A DNA stretch of 64,000 bases from contig JBEKOT010000002.1 in assembly GCA_049521495.1 (NCBI GenBank), positions 1-64,000 on the forward strand, read 5' to 3'. Position numbers and translations under genes: made by a program. A model generated the notes under the pieces. The model ran no database searches. It was not told the origin of the DNA and saw only the letters and a list, made by a program, of their open reading frames with translations. This stretch comes from CAWEPK01 sp049521495. GTDB lineage: Bacteria > Desulfobacterota > Syntrophorhabdia > Syntrophorhabdales > WCHB1-27. Of this stretch, positions 36,066 through 44,680 are shown piece by piece; the first letter of the stretch is position 1, and the number at the start of each line of letters is the position of its first letter.

Positions 36066-37808
36066 GTGAAAGGTTGTCTCAAGGAGGACAGCATTAGTTC
36101 TTTAGACTTCTCAATCGGCGACGAAATAGCATCCAGCTTTAGGGTCAACGAGGTCATCCAGGGTGGCACAGAGGTTGTCTATCTATGTGAAGACCTGACA
36201 GAGAAGATTCCGGTCGCCCTGAAAACAGTCCACTTTCATGCCTTCGATGATTGGAGAGAAGTTCTCCAGGGTTTCATAAGGGAAGCGAAAATCTGGATTC
36301 AGCTCGGCCAAAGGCGAAACCTTGTCAGTGTCTATCGGATAGTGAATGTTGAAACCGACCAAGGCCTTTGCCCGTTGGTCGTGACCGAGTTGGTGAAAGG
36401 ACACCCGGAGTTCGGGACTTCACTCGCCGGATGGATTCGGCATTCCGGCCTTGACATGCAACTGATAGTGCTCTTCTCCTTTGAAATCTGCATAGGCATG
36501 ATGGAGGCTCAAAAAGCAATACGGGAGAGTGGGAGGGGCACGGACCTGATCCATTGCGACCTCAATCCGGAGAACATACTCATCAGCGCTGAAGGCGACG
36601 TAAAGATAGCGGACTTCGGCATGGCGAGGATTTTCGGTCCCTCCGGGGTCCTCACTTTCCCGTTGCTGAGCTCAGCTAGGTTCAATACCTTCGGCTGCAC
36701 AAATGCACGCTGGGGCACACCGCCCTATATGTCTCCAGAGCAATGTTCGGGGGACTCTCTTACCATCCGGTCCGACATTTACTCTTTCGGGTGCACCCTT
36801 TATGAAATGTGCACCGGCAGGCATATATTTGATGCTGCTTCCTCTGAAGAGTTTATTGACAGGCATGTCCATAAGCCCCACATTCCCGTTCTTGCGAGAA
36901 ACTCGAAAATCCCCCGAGGCGTCGCATCTCTTATCGAGCACTGTCTTCAAAAGGATCCTTTGAAACGTCCGTCCGATTTTTCGGCCGTCAAAGACCTGAT
37001 CGATAAGCTGATTACCGAAGCTCATTACCCCTTACTTATTTTTGATCTGTGCGGTTTTTCCGGCCTCTCTAATGAACCGCGAGTCAAGAAAAGCTGGGAT
37101 GTCTCACGGGAGACTGAGATTTGGCTTCTCGATGCGATACGTGGTCCCGACTATGTGGTGAAACAGGGGCTCGCGCGTGATGTTGAGGAAGTTGCAGCCG
37201 TCGTTGACAACATCCGCAACAGGAAAGACGGCGAGAATGCGGAAGAGGTGAAAGAAAAACGCCTGAAGAAAGCTTATGAGAGTCTCCTAGTCGGGGATTC
37301 CTTTTTCAAACTGTCTGAAACCGAGGAATCAATGGAGCCGGGACGGCAGGAGGAGCTGCTGCGGCTGGCTCTGTCCCAATATGTCATGGCCCAGGAGATC
37401 GCACCAGGTGATCCACGAACAGGTTTCAGGCTCGGAATGACCTACAACATGCTTGCGCACTTAGTCAGGGAGGAGAAGCGCCAGCTGAGTGATGGCTTTC
37501 TTGCCCTCGCCCGGCAAGAATATACGGACATCATCGAATCGAACATTGCTCCTTTCGGCGATGAAATTGGAAACACCTATTACTTTTCCCCATATCATGT
37601 CTGGTATCATAGGGCAGCGACCTATTTTACTGAGGACAATGTGACGAAGGCGGCCGAGGAGTGGCGCTCTTTGCTCTGCCTGATTGACCGGGATTTTAAC
37701 ACAGCTTTACCAAATTGGCAAAAAGTCTTGCGTCTGATTAAACGGGACGTTGAGCACGTGCTTGAAGTCGCTAAAGAGTGTCTGCCTACTCCTGATGAAA
37801 ATGAATGA
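36066..37808 (+). CDS. Hanks-type Ser/Thr protein kinase with TPR-like tail
   Basis: A 580-residue protein with a kinase domain at about 15-320. The glycine loop is weak (VIQGGTEVVYLCED), the ATP Lys is in PVALKTV, the catalytic loop is HCDLNPENIL, DFG reads ADFGMA and the P+1/APE segment GTPPYMSPEQ. The canonical HRDLKPEN has Asn instead of Lys here, an unusual change at a residue that contacts the gamma phosphate. Residues 400-575 are helical repeats (LALSQYVMAQEIAPGDPRTGFRLGMTYNML) resembling TPRs. No membrane segment. The GTG start is tentative, with GAGG upstream. Island cargo: a host-interaction or defence role is conceivable but unproven. Confidence 0.8.
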   Translation: MKGCLKEDSISSLDFSIGDEIASSFRVNEVIQGGTEVVYLCEDLTEKIPVALKTVHFHAFDDWREVLQGFIREAKIWIQLGQRRNLVSVYRIVNVETDQGLCPLVVTELVKGHPEFGTSLAGWIRHSGLDMQLIVLFSFEICIGMMEAQKAIRESGRGTDLIHCDLNPENILISAEGDVKIADFGMARIFGPSGVLTFPLLSSARFNTFGCTNARWGTPPYMSPEQCSGDSLTIRSDIYSFGCTLYEMCTGRHIFDAASSEEFIDRHVHKPHIPVLARNSKIPRGVASLIEHCLQKDPLKRPSDFSAVKDLIDKLITEAHYPLLIFDLCGFSGLSNEPRVKKSWDVSRETEIWLLDAIRGPDYVVKQGLARDVEEVAAVVDNIRNRKDGENAEEVKEKRLKKAYESLLVGDSFFKLSETEESMEPGRQEELLRLALSQYVMAQEIAPGDPRTGFRLGMTYNMLAHLVREEKRQLSDGFLALARQEYTDIIESNIAPFGDEIGNTYYFSPYHVWYHRAATYFTEDNVTKAAEEWRSLLCLIDRDFNTALPNWQKVLRLIKRDVEHVLEVAKECLPTPDENE

Positions 37809-38267
37809 CGAAGGCCTTTTGTGTTGAAAGAAACCTGCATGAAAGCCCACGCACCCTTCTTTTTCAAACAGCGGGGGGGGCGAACAAGGAGACTTGAAGG
37901 GGATGGCCTGTAAAACCACCCCTCCGGACCCTCCGAAGTCTCGCCCTGGAGGCGCTGAGGGGACGCAGGGCCCTCCATCCCGCCTCGCCGGACGCCCTCA
38001 CGCGCCCCAGGAAGAGGGGCAGGGCCCCGTTTCCGGCTGCCATCGACTTGGGGGCCGATCCTTTACCCCTTCGAGGCAGAGAAACGAACTCTAAACGTCC
38101 CTAAAATCCTCTTTTCGGGGAGGGGGTGCCACTACTACCCTCTGAGGTCCACCGGGACGCCTGCAGCACACGCTACGCTGTGCGCTATAGGGACAAAAGG
38201 CTGGACTATCGATGGAAGACCTTGCAATTTTTTCAAGAGGATAGGAGACTGTGATAGGGGTGTTGAG
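37809..38267. other. gap without a supported gene
   Basis: About 460 bp with an early G-run (near 37871) and Pro/Arg/Gly-rich chance reading frames on both strands. A small GCACA...TGTGC inverted repeat near 38165 is the only structure noted. I see no convincing gene. Confidence 0.4.
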
Positions 38268-38882
38268 ATGTACGGCAGGGCAGCAAAGCAAAGGCGCAGG
38301 GATAGGCCCAAAGTTCAAGACCGTATCTTTTATGTTCACCACTGCAGCAGTTGCCCCTTTCTCTACGTGGACTCAACGTGGCCAGAAAGAAAATACGTAA
38401 TTTACGGATGCAGGCTGATTCCTATGGCCGGAGGTGTTAGAAAAACCACTAAGGAAAATGAGGAGAGACAATTAAGGATAAGAGAAATGTTTCGAAACGA
38501 CACTTGGGTCTCTCAAACCTGGATTCCCGATTATTGCCCCTTGCGTCAGCCTGGGCACGGCGCCATTACCGTTATGTATGCCGAATCCGGCGATCATCAG
38601 CTGATCGCGGATAAAGTGAGAATCGAGGATCATTATTGCTCCATGGCCAGGGAGGAAGAGGAGGCTAGGCTTCGGGTAGAAGCAAGGAAGCGGGAAATAG
38701 AAGAAAGAAAGCAGAAGAAGGAGGCTGGGCAACGGGAACGGGAAGAGGCCAGGCGCAGGAAGGAGGCTGAATCGATAGAAAGAGAAAACGTCAGGCGCCA
38801 GAAAAAGGCCGAAGCAGCAGACAGACAGACGGCACGCAGAAAAGAAAAAGAGGAGAGCGATAAAAAGGGATCACCCTCCTAA
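38268..38882 (+). CDS. hypothetical protein, Cys-containing head and charged coiled coil
   Basis: A 204-residue protein. Residues 20-100 hold a compact region with HHCSSCPFLYVD, IYGCRL and DYCPLRQ, possibly a metal site. Residues 125-200 are an almost uninterrupted Lys/Arg/Glu coiled coil (REEEEARLRVEARKREIEE and similar). No family recognised, no signal peptide. The long charged helix resembles scaffolding or structural proteins, but biased composition makes similarity searches unreliable. Confidence 0.5.
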   Translation: MYGRAAKQRRRDRPKVQDRIFYVHHCSSCPFLYVDSTWPERKYVIYGCRLIPMAGGVRKTTKENEERQLRIREMFRNDTWVSQTWIPDYCPLRQPGHGAITVMYAESGDHQLIADKVRIEDHYCSMAREEEEARLRVEARKREIEERKQKKEAGQREREEARRRKEAESIERENVRRQKKAEAADRQTARRKEKEESDKKGSPS

Positions 38883-39008
38883 AAGCATGTATTCTCGCGT
38901 GATCCTCCCCTATTGAAGGGTGCTTCACGTCCCCCCCGTAGACTCACGGGAAAAGGCAGTAAGGGCGTCGATTGTGCGAGATTATAAGGCAGCGGAGGAC
39001 GGCTAAGA

Positions 39009-39314
39009 CTACTTGAGAAGTATGATTCTTCCCGGTCGTAATTTGTTTAATAACGCTGCGTCGCGTTGAACCTCGTCTTTGACCAACGCGATTACCTTGA
39101 CACTATGTTTATGGCCTATTTTCCGAATGTGCTCTTCGACCACTTGAACAGATAGGTCCCCTTGGGAAACGCCCAATCTTTTCGCAAGATCAACATTCAA
39201 ATCAGCGGAGTATCCAAAAAATGGATGTGATATATCGATTACTGTGCCTATAAAAACACGGGGGTTTTCTTCGAGGTCTTCTAATATTGAATCACTGAAG
39301 GCGAAGTCTATCAC
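39009..39314 (-). CDS. small unknown protein coupled to the ArgB-like kinase
   Basis: A 101-residue protein of mixed alpha/beta character (VFIGTVIDISHPFFGYSADLN, VKVIALVKDEV, RPGRIILLK). Its GTG start directly follows the kinase stop (TGAGTG), so the two are made from one message by coupled translation. No family recognised. Base composition is lower in GC than most of the window. A regulatory or carrier partner of the kinase is a reasonable guess only. Confidence 0.55.
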   Translation of the reverse strand: MIDFAFSDSILEDLEENPRVFIGTVIDISHPFFGYSADLNVDLAKRLGVSQGDLSVQVVEEHIRKIGHKHSVKVIALVKDEVQRDAALLNKLRPGRIILLK

Positions 39315-40232
39315 TCAGGCGGTTTGGTGGCTTACTTGAATAGTCTGATCTGAAACAAATTCAGTCCCAACGCCCTCGTCGGTTAAAATCTCATCAATGA
39401 ACGAATGTACGCTACCTTTCACTATATGGCATTTCTTGGCGCCGCCTTTTAGGGCGTCGAGGCACGTCTGGACCTTAGGTATCATACCCCCGTAAATGAC
39501 ATTCCTTTTTATCAGCTCTTCAACCTGGCTTACGGTCAAACTTGAGATGAGATTCCCGTTTTCGTCCAACACTCCGTCCACATCGGTCATGAAAATGACC
39601 TTCTCTGCCCCGATCTTGGACGCAATGATCCCGGCAACGTCATCCGCATTCACGTTGAAACCAACATCGTCCGGTTTTGTCCCCGCTGTTACGGCCGAGA
39701 CTATTGGGATAACGTCATCCGCAAGACCGTTCAAAAGCGAAACGTCAACTTCCTTGGGTATGCCGACGAAGCCCAATCCCAGCGATACGTCAGTTTGCTC
39801 CGACTTTACAAGCCCCGATTGACGCCCAAAAACTACGGATTTATACCCATGCTTCGCAATTTCCTTCTTTATTGCTTGGCTGATTTTTGCAAAGACGACG
39901 GCGGCAATCTCAAGTACCTCTCTGGATGTAACCCGTAGGCCGTCAACTGACTCTACCTGTAGGTTGTGCCTCGCCATCTCTTCGTTGAGTTGTCGGGAAC
40001 CACCATGAACAAGAATTACGCTGATGCCGACCTTTTTCAGAAATACTACGTCCTCAATGAGCGATGGCAAAAGACTCAAATCATTTAAGACAGAGCCGCC
40101 GATTTTCAGCACAAAACGCTTACCAGAAAATGCGTTTATGTACGGAATTGCTTCCCTTAGCCTGGGTCCGGAAAGATCGTGTTTTTTAACCAGTTCTCTA
40201 GCGGTCTTTATGAGAGAGAGTTGTGTGGTCAC
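39315..40232 (-). CDS. acetylglutamate-kinase-like amino-acid kinase
   Basis: A 305-residue amino-acid kinase of the ArgB/LysZ group. Marks are KIGGSVL at the first strand, VHGGSRQLNEEM where ArgB usually has VHGGGPQI, GFVGIPKEVD, NVNADDVAGIIA, FMTDVDGVLDENG, GGMIPKV and the closing DEGVGTEF. It would phosphorylate the gamma-carboxylate of N-acetylglutamate or a related acyl amino acid. Finding a lone copy in a mobile island, with no other arg genes and a coupled unknown partner, is odd. A promoter lies about 80 bp upstream. GTG start. Confidence 0.8.
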   Translation of the reverse strand: MTTQLSLIKTARELVKKHDLSGPRLREAIPYINAFSGKRFVLKIGGSVLNDLSLLPSLIEDVVFLKKVGISVILVHGGSRQLNEEMARHNLQVESVDGLRVTSREVLEIAAVVFAKISQAIKKEIAKHGYKSVVFGRQSGLVKSEQTDVSLGLGFVGIPKEVDVSLLNGLADDVIPIVSAVTAGTKPDDVGFNVNADDVAGIIASKIGAEKVIFMTDVDGVLDENGNLISSLTVSQVEELIKRNVIYGGMIPKVQTCLDALKGGAKKCHIVKGSVHSFIDEILTDEGVGTEFVSDQTIQVSHQTA

Positions 40233-40879
40233 TTATCCCCTATCCCGGTTTCGTCATTACCTGGAGAGACGCCGGCAATCTCCATGGTTTTAAAATCGAT
40301 CCTGCGCACAGGGTATAATAAATAGTAAAAATTGTCAAGCATTTTTGTGTTAAAAATCACAAACACTCCTATTGGGGCGGTTATTCAAGGGCTTCATTTC
40401 CCAGAAGTCCTTGAACTTTGTATACAATCGGCATCTCGAACAGTATTATCGCTGATTAAGTGTAATCCTTAAGTAAGCATTTTTCACGTAGAGTCAAGGA
40501 GGCAGCCTGTCAGAGACCGTAAAATTACGCTAGCTCGAAACATGAAACGAACTATTTTCAAGGTTTAAAGACAGTTGTCGTCTTGACCGTCTAGCTATTT
40601 GTGACACTGGGCCAGCGGCCTTTCCGTATCCTGTGCCTTTGCTACATCCTGAATGCCTTTAAGTGTGAGCTGCGGGCTGAAATAAATGGTCGGTGGGAAG
40701 TCATGTCAAGGGGTGAGAAACCGTTGCGATAGCCGGGGGCTCCTTTGCCGTCCACGCCTCCTCTCTCCTCCCCCACTACGGCCCTGCCGGTGGCACGCTG
40801 GAGCGCCCTGAAGGCGATAGAAGGACCGGCAGAGGGAAGTTTATAGCACTCCGCTGAGAAGCACGATCCGGGGGGCAGC
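40233..40879. other. 647-bp gap; holds the kinase promoter only
   Basis: The left part carries the minus-strand promoter of the ArgB-like gene (separate entry). The rest, 40340-40879, contains no supported gene on either strand, no tRNA-like fold and no long repeat that I can see. Confidence 0.5.
40312..40338 (-). promoter_or_regulatory. promoter of the ArgB-like operon
   Basis: On the minus strand a perfect TTGACA (40338-40333) is followed after a short 15-bp spacer by TATACC (40317-40312), within an AT-rich stretch unlike the flanks. The spacing is shorter than ideal. Confidence 0.4.
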
Positions 40880-41062
40880 CTATGCGGTCGTTTCCGAGGT
40901 TTTCAGGAAGCGGTCTATCTCGTCTTTCCGAACGTAGACAATCCGGCGTGATAGCTTAACAGCTGTGAGTTTTCCGTCTTTGATCCATCGCCAAAGGGTG
41001 ACCTTCGAAATGCCTAATTTGTCGGCCGCTTCCTGGAGAGTTAGAAGGCTTTCATCTACCAT
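40880..41062 (-). CDS. excisionase-type DNA-binding protein (MerR-like HTH)
   Basis: A 60-residue protein matching the helix_turn_helix-17/excisionase family: LTLQEAADKLGISKVTLWRWIKDGKLTAVKLSRRIVYVRKDEIDRFL. Such proteins bend DNA at att sites or regulate the integration module. It diverges from the serine recombinase, with back-to-back promoters between them. The promoter geometry predicts transcription starting at or next to the ATG (leaderless). Confidence 0.85.
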   Translation of the reverse strand: MVDESLLTLQEAADKLGISKVTLWRWIKDGKLTAVKLSRRIVYVRKDEIDRFLKTSETTA

Positions 41063-41068
41063 CTTTAA

Positions 41069-41097
41069 AAGATAAAAGATTTCAATACCCTTGTCAA
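41069..41097 (-). promoter_or_regulatory. excisionase promoter
   Basis: Minus-strand TTGACA (41097-41092), 17-bp spacer, TATCTT (41074-41069). The start codon at 41062 lies where transcription should begin, so no leader or ribosome site is expected. Confidence 0.55.
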
Positions 41098-41122
41098 CAT
41101 TTCAATCAATTACATATTTCTC

Positions 41123-41151
41123 TTGACAGCCATCTTAGGATATTGTAACTT
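41123..41151 (+). promoter_or_regulatory. serine recombinase promoter
   Basis: TTGACA (41123-41128), 17-bp spacer, TAACTT (41146-41151), back to back with the excisionase promoter; a repressor in this 130-bp intergenic could set a switch between the two genes. Confidence 0.5.
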
Positions 41152-41192
41152 AATGAAAGCCAATGAAAGTAAAAAGGCCAGGGTAAACAGAC

Positions 41193-41933
41193 ATGGCGAA
41201 GGCCGTCGGCTACATCCGAGTCTCCACCGAAGAGCAGGCCCGGGAGGGCGTGAGCCTCGACAACCAGAAGGCGAGGATCGAGCAGTACTGCGCCTATCGA
41301 AGTTTCTCCTTGTCTGATATCATTGCCGACGCCGGCATCTCGGGAGGGAAGAACAAGACAAGGCCCGGGTTCATCGAGCTTCTCGATAGGGTCGAGGCCG
41401 GACAGGCCGACGTCATTGTCCTCTACTCTCTTGAACGGCTCTCCCGTGACATGCTCACCTTGCTTGCCATCGAACGGCTGTTTAATGAGAAGGGTATCGA
41501 GCTCCACACTGTCGAGGGGCAGGTTGATACAAGCTCCCCCGACGGATGGCTGAACTTTGCCATGAAGGCCTTCCTGGGCGAGATGGAAAGACGACAGGTA
41601 AGGTACCGGACAAAGCGGGCCATGGAGTTCAAGAAGAACCAGGGCGCCATTGTCGGTTCCATACCATACGGGTACAGGAGAAACGGTCACACCCTGGAGG
41701 AGAACCCCCAAGAGCAGGTCGTGATCCGTGCGGTGAATGACCTCTACAGGGACTCTTCACGGCTCGTCGACGTGTGCAGGTTCCTCAAGGAAGCAAACAT
41801 CAAGGCACGGAACGGGAAGAGCTTCACCCCGCAGCAGGTGAAGCGCCTCATACACGGCTATCAAAACTCCTTCGCCAAAGGACACGGTAAGCTTGGCCGC
41901 CACATCAGGCGGTTCATCGAGGCCGTTGCATAA
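41193..41933 (+). CDS. serine recombinase (resolvase/invertase family, with Recombinase domain)
   Basis: A 246-residue site-specific recombinase. The catalytic domain (1-140) has the nucleophile Ser11 in GYIRVSTEEQ, then DNQKARIEQYC, YSLERLSRD and the long E-helix GEMERRQVRYRTKRAM. A Recombinase-type domain follows (IPYGYRRNGHTLEENPQEQVVIRAV) and a short basic tail. It is larger than a 185-residue resolvase but far shorter than the 450-600-residue phage integrases, as it lacks the zinc-ribbon/coiled-coil domain. The ATG at 41193 has a weak ribosome site. It ends 20 bp before the right direct repeat, so it is the best candidate for moving the island. Confidence 0.9.
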   Translation: MAKAVGYIRVSTEEQAREGVSLDNQKARIEQYCAYRSFSLSDIIADAGISGGKNKTRPGFIELLDRVEAGQADVIVLYSLERLSRDMLTLLAIERLFNEKGIELHTVEGQVDTSSPDGWLNFAMKAFLGEMERRQVRYRTKRAMEFKKNQGAIVGSIPYGYRRNGHTLEENPQEQVVIRAVNDLYRDSSRLVDVCRFLKEANIKARNGKSFTPQQVKRLIHGYQNSFAKGHGKLGRHIRRFIEAVA

Positions 41934-41953
41934 AACACGCATTTGTTCTGACT

Positions 41954-41964
41954 GACATTACGCC
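41954..41964 (+). repeat. right 11-bp direct repeat (possible att core)
   Basis: GACATTACGCC, identical to 32621-32631 and placed 20 bp after the recombinase stop. See the left copy for the caveat about chance. Confidence 0.4.
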
Positions 41965-42027
41965 GACAGTGCTGTAACATATGAGGAACAGAGCGTCTTC
42001 AAAACTGACTGACCAAAGGGGGAAAGT

Positions 42028-42424
42028 ATGGAGAGCGGTGGAGAGAAGATCACCTGGTTCGGCCAGAAGATAACAACGTCTTCCCATGTCCCCTTAAAAT
42101 CGGTCGCAGGCCGGCTCCCCCAATTCATACGCGAGCCTTTCGGGAGTAATGATTATTTGGATGTCATCCTCAGCTGCTGCACGAACCTGCCACATCGTGC
42201 GTACGGGGTTCGACGGCGCCATAGAGGATCCCTTTGAGAAAGCCCTTCCCCATCAGAGGAAGGTAAAGAACGATGTTGAAGTACCAGGGTCCTGTGCGCC
42301 GGTCAGGGACGTGTTTCATTTGAGCCAGGTTCTGAGCTGGATCGCCAGCCATAGGAACACCATTGAGGACAGGCTCGTCAAGACCAGAGAGGTCTACGAT
42401 CTTGTCAGCCCTCTCGTCAACTGA
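42028..42424 (+). pseudogene. degraded ORF, two overlapping frames
   Basis: A GGGGGAAAGT-preceded ATG opens MESGGEKITWFGQKI... which stops after 69 codons. A frame shifted by one base then continues (FDGAIEDPFEKALPHQRK... VYDLVSPLVN) up to a strong terminator hairpin. Together they could be one gene of about 130 codons broken by a frameshift near 42160-42200, or unrelated chance frames. I do not recognise the family. Confidence 0.3.
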
Positions 42425-42436
42425 CACTCACCGAGG

Positions 42437-42468
42437 GAGAATAACAAGGGGAGCCCCTTGTTATTCTC
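42437..42468. terminator. bidirectional terminator hairpin
   Basis: A perfect 15-bp inverted repeat GAGAATAACAAGGGG / CCCCTTGTTATTCTC separated by AG (the real loop will open a few pairs). The A/T-rich outer stem makes it a plausible intrinsic terminator on either strand. It marks the end of the 42028 unit. Confidence 0.6.
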
Positions 42469-42855
42469 TCAGCGAGGCAAAGGCTCTAAGCCTCGAGCGT
42501 CCACTCCGATTTCGTTTGTCGCTTTCTTCCTAAAATGTTGCGCCGAGGACTTCAACTGAGAGTACAATCTTTCATGTGGCAATCTTACCTTTGGCTACGA
42601 CAATTCTGTTCTTCCTTCTAAGAGCTTACTGCAGGGTTCCGAGAAACCTTTGCCGAAAGACCCAGACCTAAGTCCCAATTGATTCTTGGACTTGGCAGTA
42701 TTAGTGTTCATTTTGTGCAGTAATTCGGTGCGACGTGTCGGCACTCACACAATGGGATAGCTTTTACGTAATCGTAGGCTCTGCTGCAGGTGCCTTGATC
42801 GGATTGAAGTTCGTCGTTGTAATGCTCGTTGCCGAAAGACCGGCACTTCGTACGG
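42469..42855. other. gap without a supported gene
   Basis: About 390 bp of average composition after the terminator, with only short chance frames on both strands. Nothing recognisable. Confidence 0.4.
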
Positions 42856-43379
42856 CTATGGCCGGCGACGCGCGCCCGGGTGCGAAGTGATATGAAAGTT
42901 CCTCGCAAGATCTCTTATCCTGCCTGAACACTGCGACGGATCGCGTATCTCCTTGAGGAAATCTATGCCAAGAGACAGCGCATCAGCCACCCTCTTGCCG
43001 GTCGGCTTTTCCAGCGGCACCACGTGGTCGTCGGTCATTATAATGACACCACGTAGATGTCATAGGGGTAAGGGTTGGGTATGAGCGTCGCCTCTCCCCT
43101 CGTCAGTCTGCCCTCCGGAAGCACGCGGTCCACGAACCGAGGGGTTGACTTTCCTCTCATCTCAAGGCAGAAAGGACACTGCCCCTTAATCTCGGGTCGT
43201 TCATAATCGTGAAGGAAAAGCCGCTGCGGCCTGATCGCATTGAAGTGCGAGAGATGGCCAGACTTTCCCGTAAGAGGGTCGATTCTTACTTGAAACTCTT
43301 CAGTGTTCTCCGCGAACGCTTTCCGAGGGTCAAGAAATGTGCTGCGGCAATTGACAACTTCGAACTTCACAAGCGTCAT
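42856..43379 (-). pseudogene. galactose-1-phosphate-uridylyltransferase-like remnant
   Basis: The minus-strand frame reads VKFEVVNCRSTFLDPRKAF, IRPQRLFLHDYERP, the metal-type CPFCLEMRGKSTPRF and NPYPYDIY. Near 43038-43055 the frame shifts and continues as MTDDHVVPLEKPTGKR...IDFLKEI before losing similarity. GalT-like family members have this series (CPFC, then a NPYP-Y/FPYD-type segment, then ...DDHVVPL) but run past 300 residues with a catalytic HxH that is missing here. So it is frameshifted and C-terminally truncated. The family call is from memory of the motif order. Confidence 0.5.
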
Positions 43380-43566
43380 GTCTGGCCTGTCTACTTGTGA
43401 ATTCGTCACAACTGTTCGGCCTGCATCACAAAGATCGTATACTTTTCCCGCTGCGTGATATCAGCCGGCCTCAGCCAATGGCCACATCTGTCGTCGAAAT
43501 AGAGAGTTGTATGCCCACACCAACTTCCGGGATTTCCGCCACCAGACATCCCTTTGCCTCTCTGCC

Positions 43567-44514
43567 TCACTTGCTCCAGCTCGTTATTATTTGTTCTGCC
43601 ATCGTATAGGGATCGACATGCCTTGCCACCAAATCCGCGAGAATCCTGTCCCATAAATGTTCCCGTTCAATTCTTTCCATCACCTGCTCAGTTATCCTTC
43701 CTTCGAGTATTTTGACGAAAGTTGTTTTCATTCGTTCCTTAACCTTTTGATCAAAACAGCCGCCTTGGAGCAACGCCTCCCTATGGCGATAAACCGCTGA
43801 CACCACTTCCGCAACCCCTTTTCCTGAAATCGCCTCCGTCTTCAAAATGGGAGGAGCCCAGTTATCGTATCTTGCACCTGCGATCTCCAAGGCCAGCCTC
43901 AGGTCCTCTTCCATCTTCCCGGTACCTTCTCGTTCGCACTTGTTGATCACAAAAATATCTCCAATTTCGATAATGCCTGCCTTCATAGCCTGGATCTCGT
44001 CTCCCATTCCGGGAACTAGTACGACGACGGAGGTGTTTGCTAGATGTGCGACGTCGACCTCGTCCTGACCTACTCCCACCGTCTCGACGAGAATGACATC
44101 CTTACCCATGGCATCCATGATATTGATGATGTCGTATGTCGCTCTCGATAGCCCTCCCAGGTACCCGCGGGTGGCCAAAGAGCGTATGAAAACACCCTCA
44201 TCGGTAGCGTGGCGCTGCATCCGAATTCTGTCGCCTAGAAAGGCGCCTCCCGAGAACGGACTGGAAGGATCTATAGCAACAGCACCGACGGTCTTGCCTT
44301 CCTTACGAAGCAAATCGATCACCGTATCAACCAATGTCGACTTGCCTGCTCCGGGTGCTCCCGTAATTCCTACCACATACGCCTTCCCTGTATAACGGTA
44401 CAACTGCTTTAGAGTTTCGAGTGCCTCGGGTATTCGATCTTCCACATCTCTCATTAATCGGGATGCGGTAAGAATATCCCCGGCTATAACACGGTCAATG
44501 GCGTTCATTGACAC
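43567..44514 (-). CDS. meaB: MeaB/ArgK-type GTPase, B12-mutase chaperone
   Basis: A 315-residue SIMIBI GTPase. The P-loop is GAPGAGKST, followed by AIDPSSPFSGGAFLGDRIRM, the G3 region ETVGVGQDEVDVA and an NKCE base-recognition motif where most relatives have NKAD or NKxD. MeaB loads and protects adenosylcobalamin in methylmalonyl-CoA-type mutases. Divergent from the ligase-mutase operon across 223 bp, so a shared intergenic control region serves both. The GTG at 44514 or ATG at 44508 may be the start. Confidence 0.93.
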   Translation of the reverse strand: MSMNAIDRVIAGDILTASRLMRDVEDRIPEALETLKQLYRYTGKAYVVGITGAPGAGKSTLVDTVIDLLRKEGKTVGAVAIDPSSPFSGGAFLGDRIRMQRHATDEGVFIRSLATRGYLGGLSRATYDIINIMDAMGKDVILVETVGVGQDEVDVAHLANTSVVVLVPGMGDEIQAMKAGIIEIGDIFVINKCEREGTGKMEEDLRLALEIAGARYDNWAPPILKTEAISGKGVAEVVSAVYRHREALLQGGCFDQKVKERMKTTFVKILEGRITEQVMERIEREHLWDRILADLVARHVDPYTMAEQIITSWSK

Positions 44515-44573
44515 AAAGTATCATTATTTTATACACAGAGGCAATAAAAAAATATTCACATCTGAAATTTATG

Positions 44574-44600
44574 TTGACAAAACCAATGTAACCATATTAT
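44574..44600 (+). promoter_or_regulatory. candidate promoter of the ligase-mutase-Liv operon
   Basis: TTGACA (44574-44579) with TATTAT (44595-44600), spacer 15 bp, in a strongly AT-rich intergenic region. It would give a leader of about 130 nt before the AMP-ligase gene. Confidence 0.4.
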
Positions 44601-44680
44601 CATCGTTTGTTAGCTACAAAATGGCTATAAAAGAGAAAACAAAGCTAAGCCAGTGACACTATTTATCATACATGGATAAT

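Larger units (their letters stand above)
32621..41964. mobile_element. integrated phage-derived island with tRNA-Leu remnant, terminase and recombinase
   Basis: Boundaries are proposed from three observations: an 11-bp direct repeat at both ends, a tRNA-Leu(UAG) 3'-half fragment at the left end, and an excisionase plus serine recombinase at the right end. Inside are terminase small and large subunits but no portal, capsid or tail genes. Cargo-like genes include a Hanks-type kinase, a coiled-coil protein and an acetylglutamate-kinase-like pair, with several unexplained gaps of 300-650 bp. It may be a prophage remnant or a phage satellite. The tRNA scar suggests a tyrosine integrase, yet the only recombinase seen is of the serine type, so more than one event may be layered here. 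Confidence 0.5.

Noticed and set aside
37894..38094. 66-codon Pro/Gly/Arg-rich frame in the island gap
   Set aside because: Composition is that of random GC-rich sequence, with no ribosome site and no neighbours supporting it.
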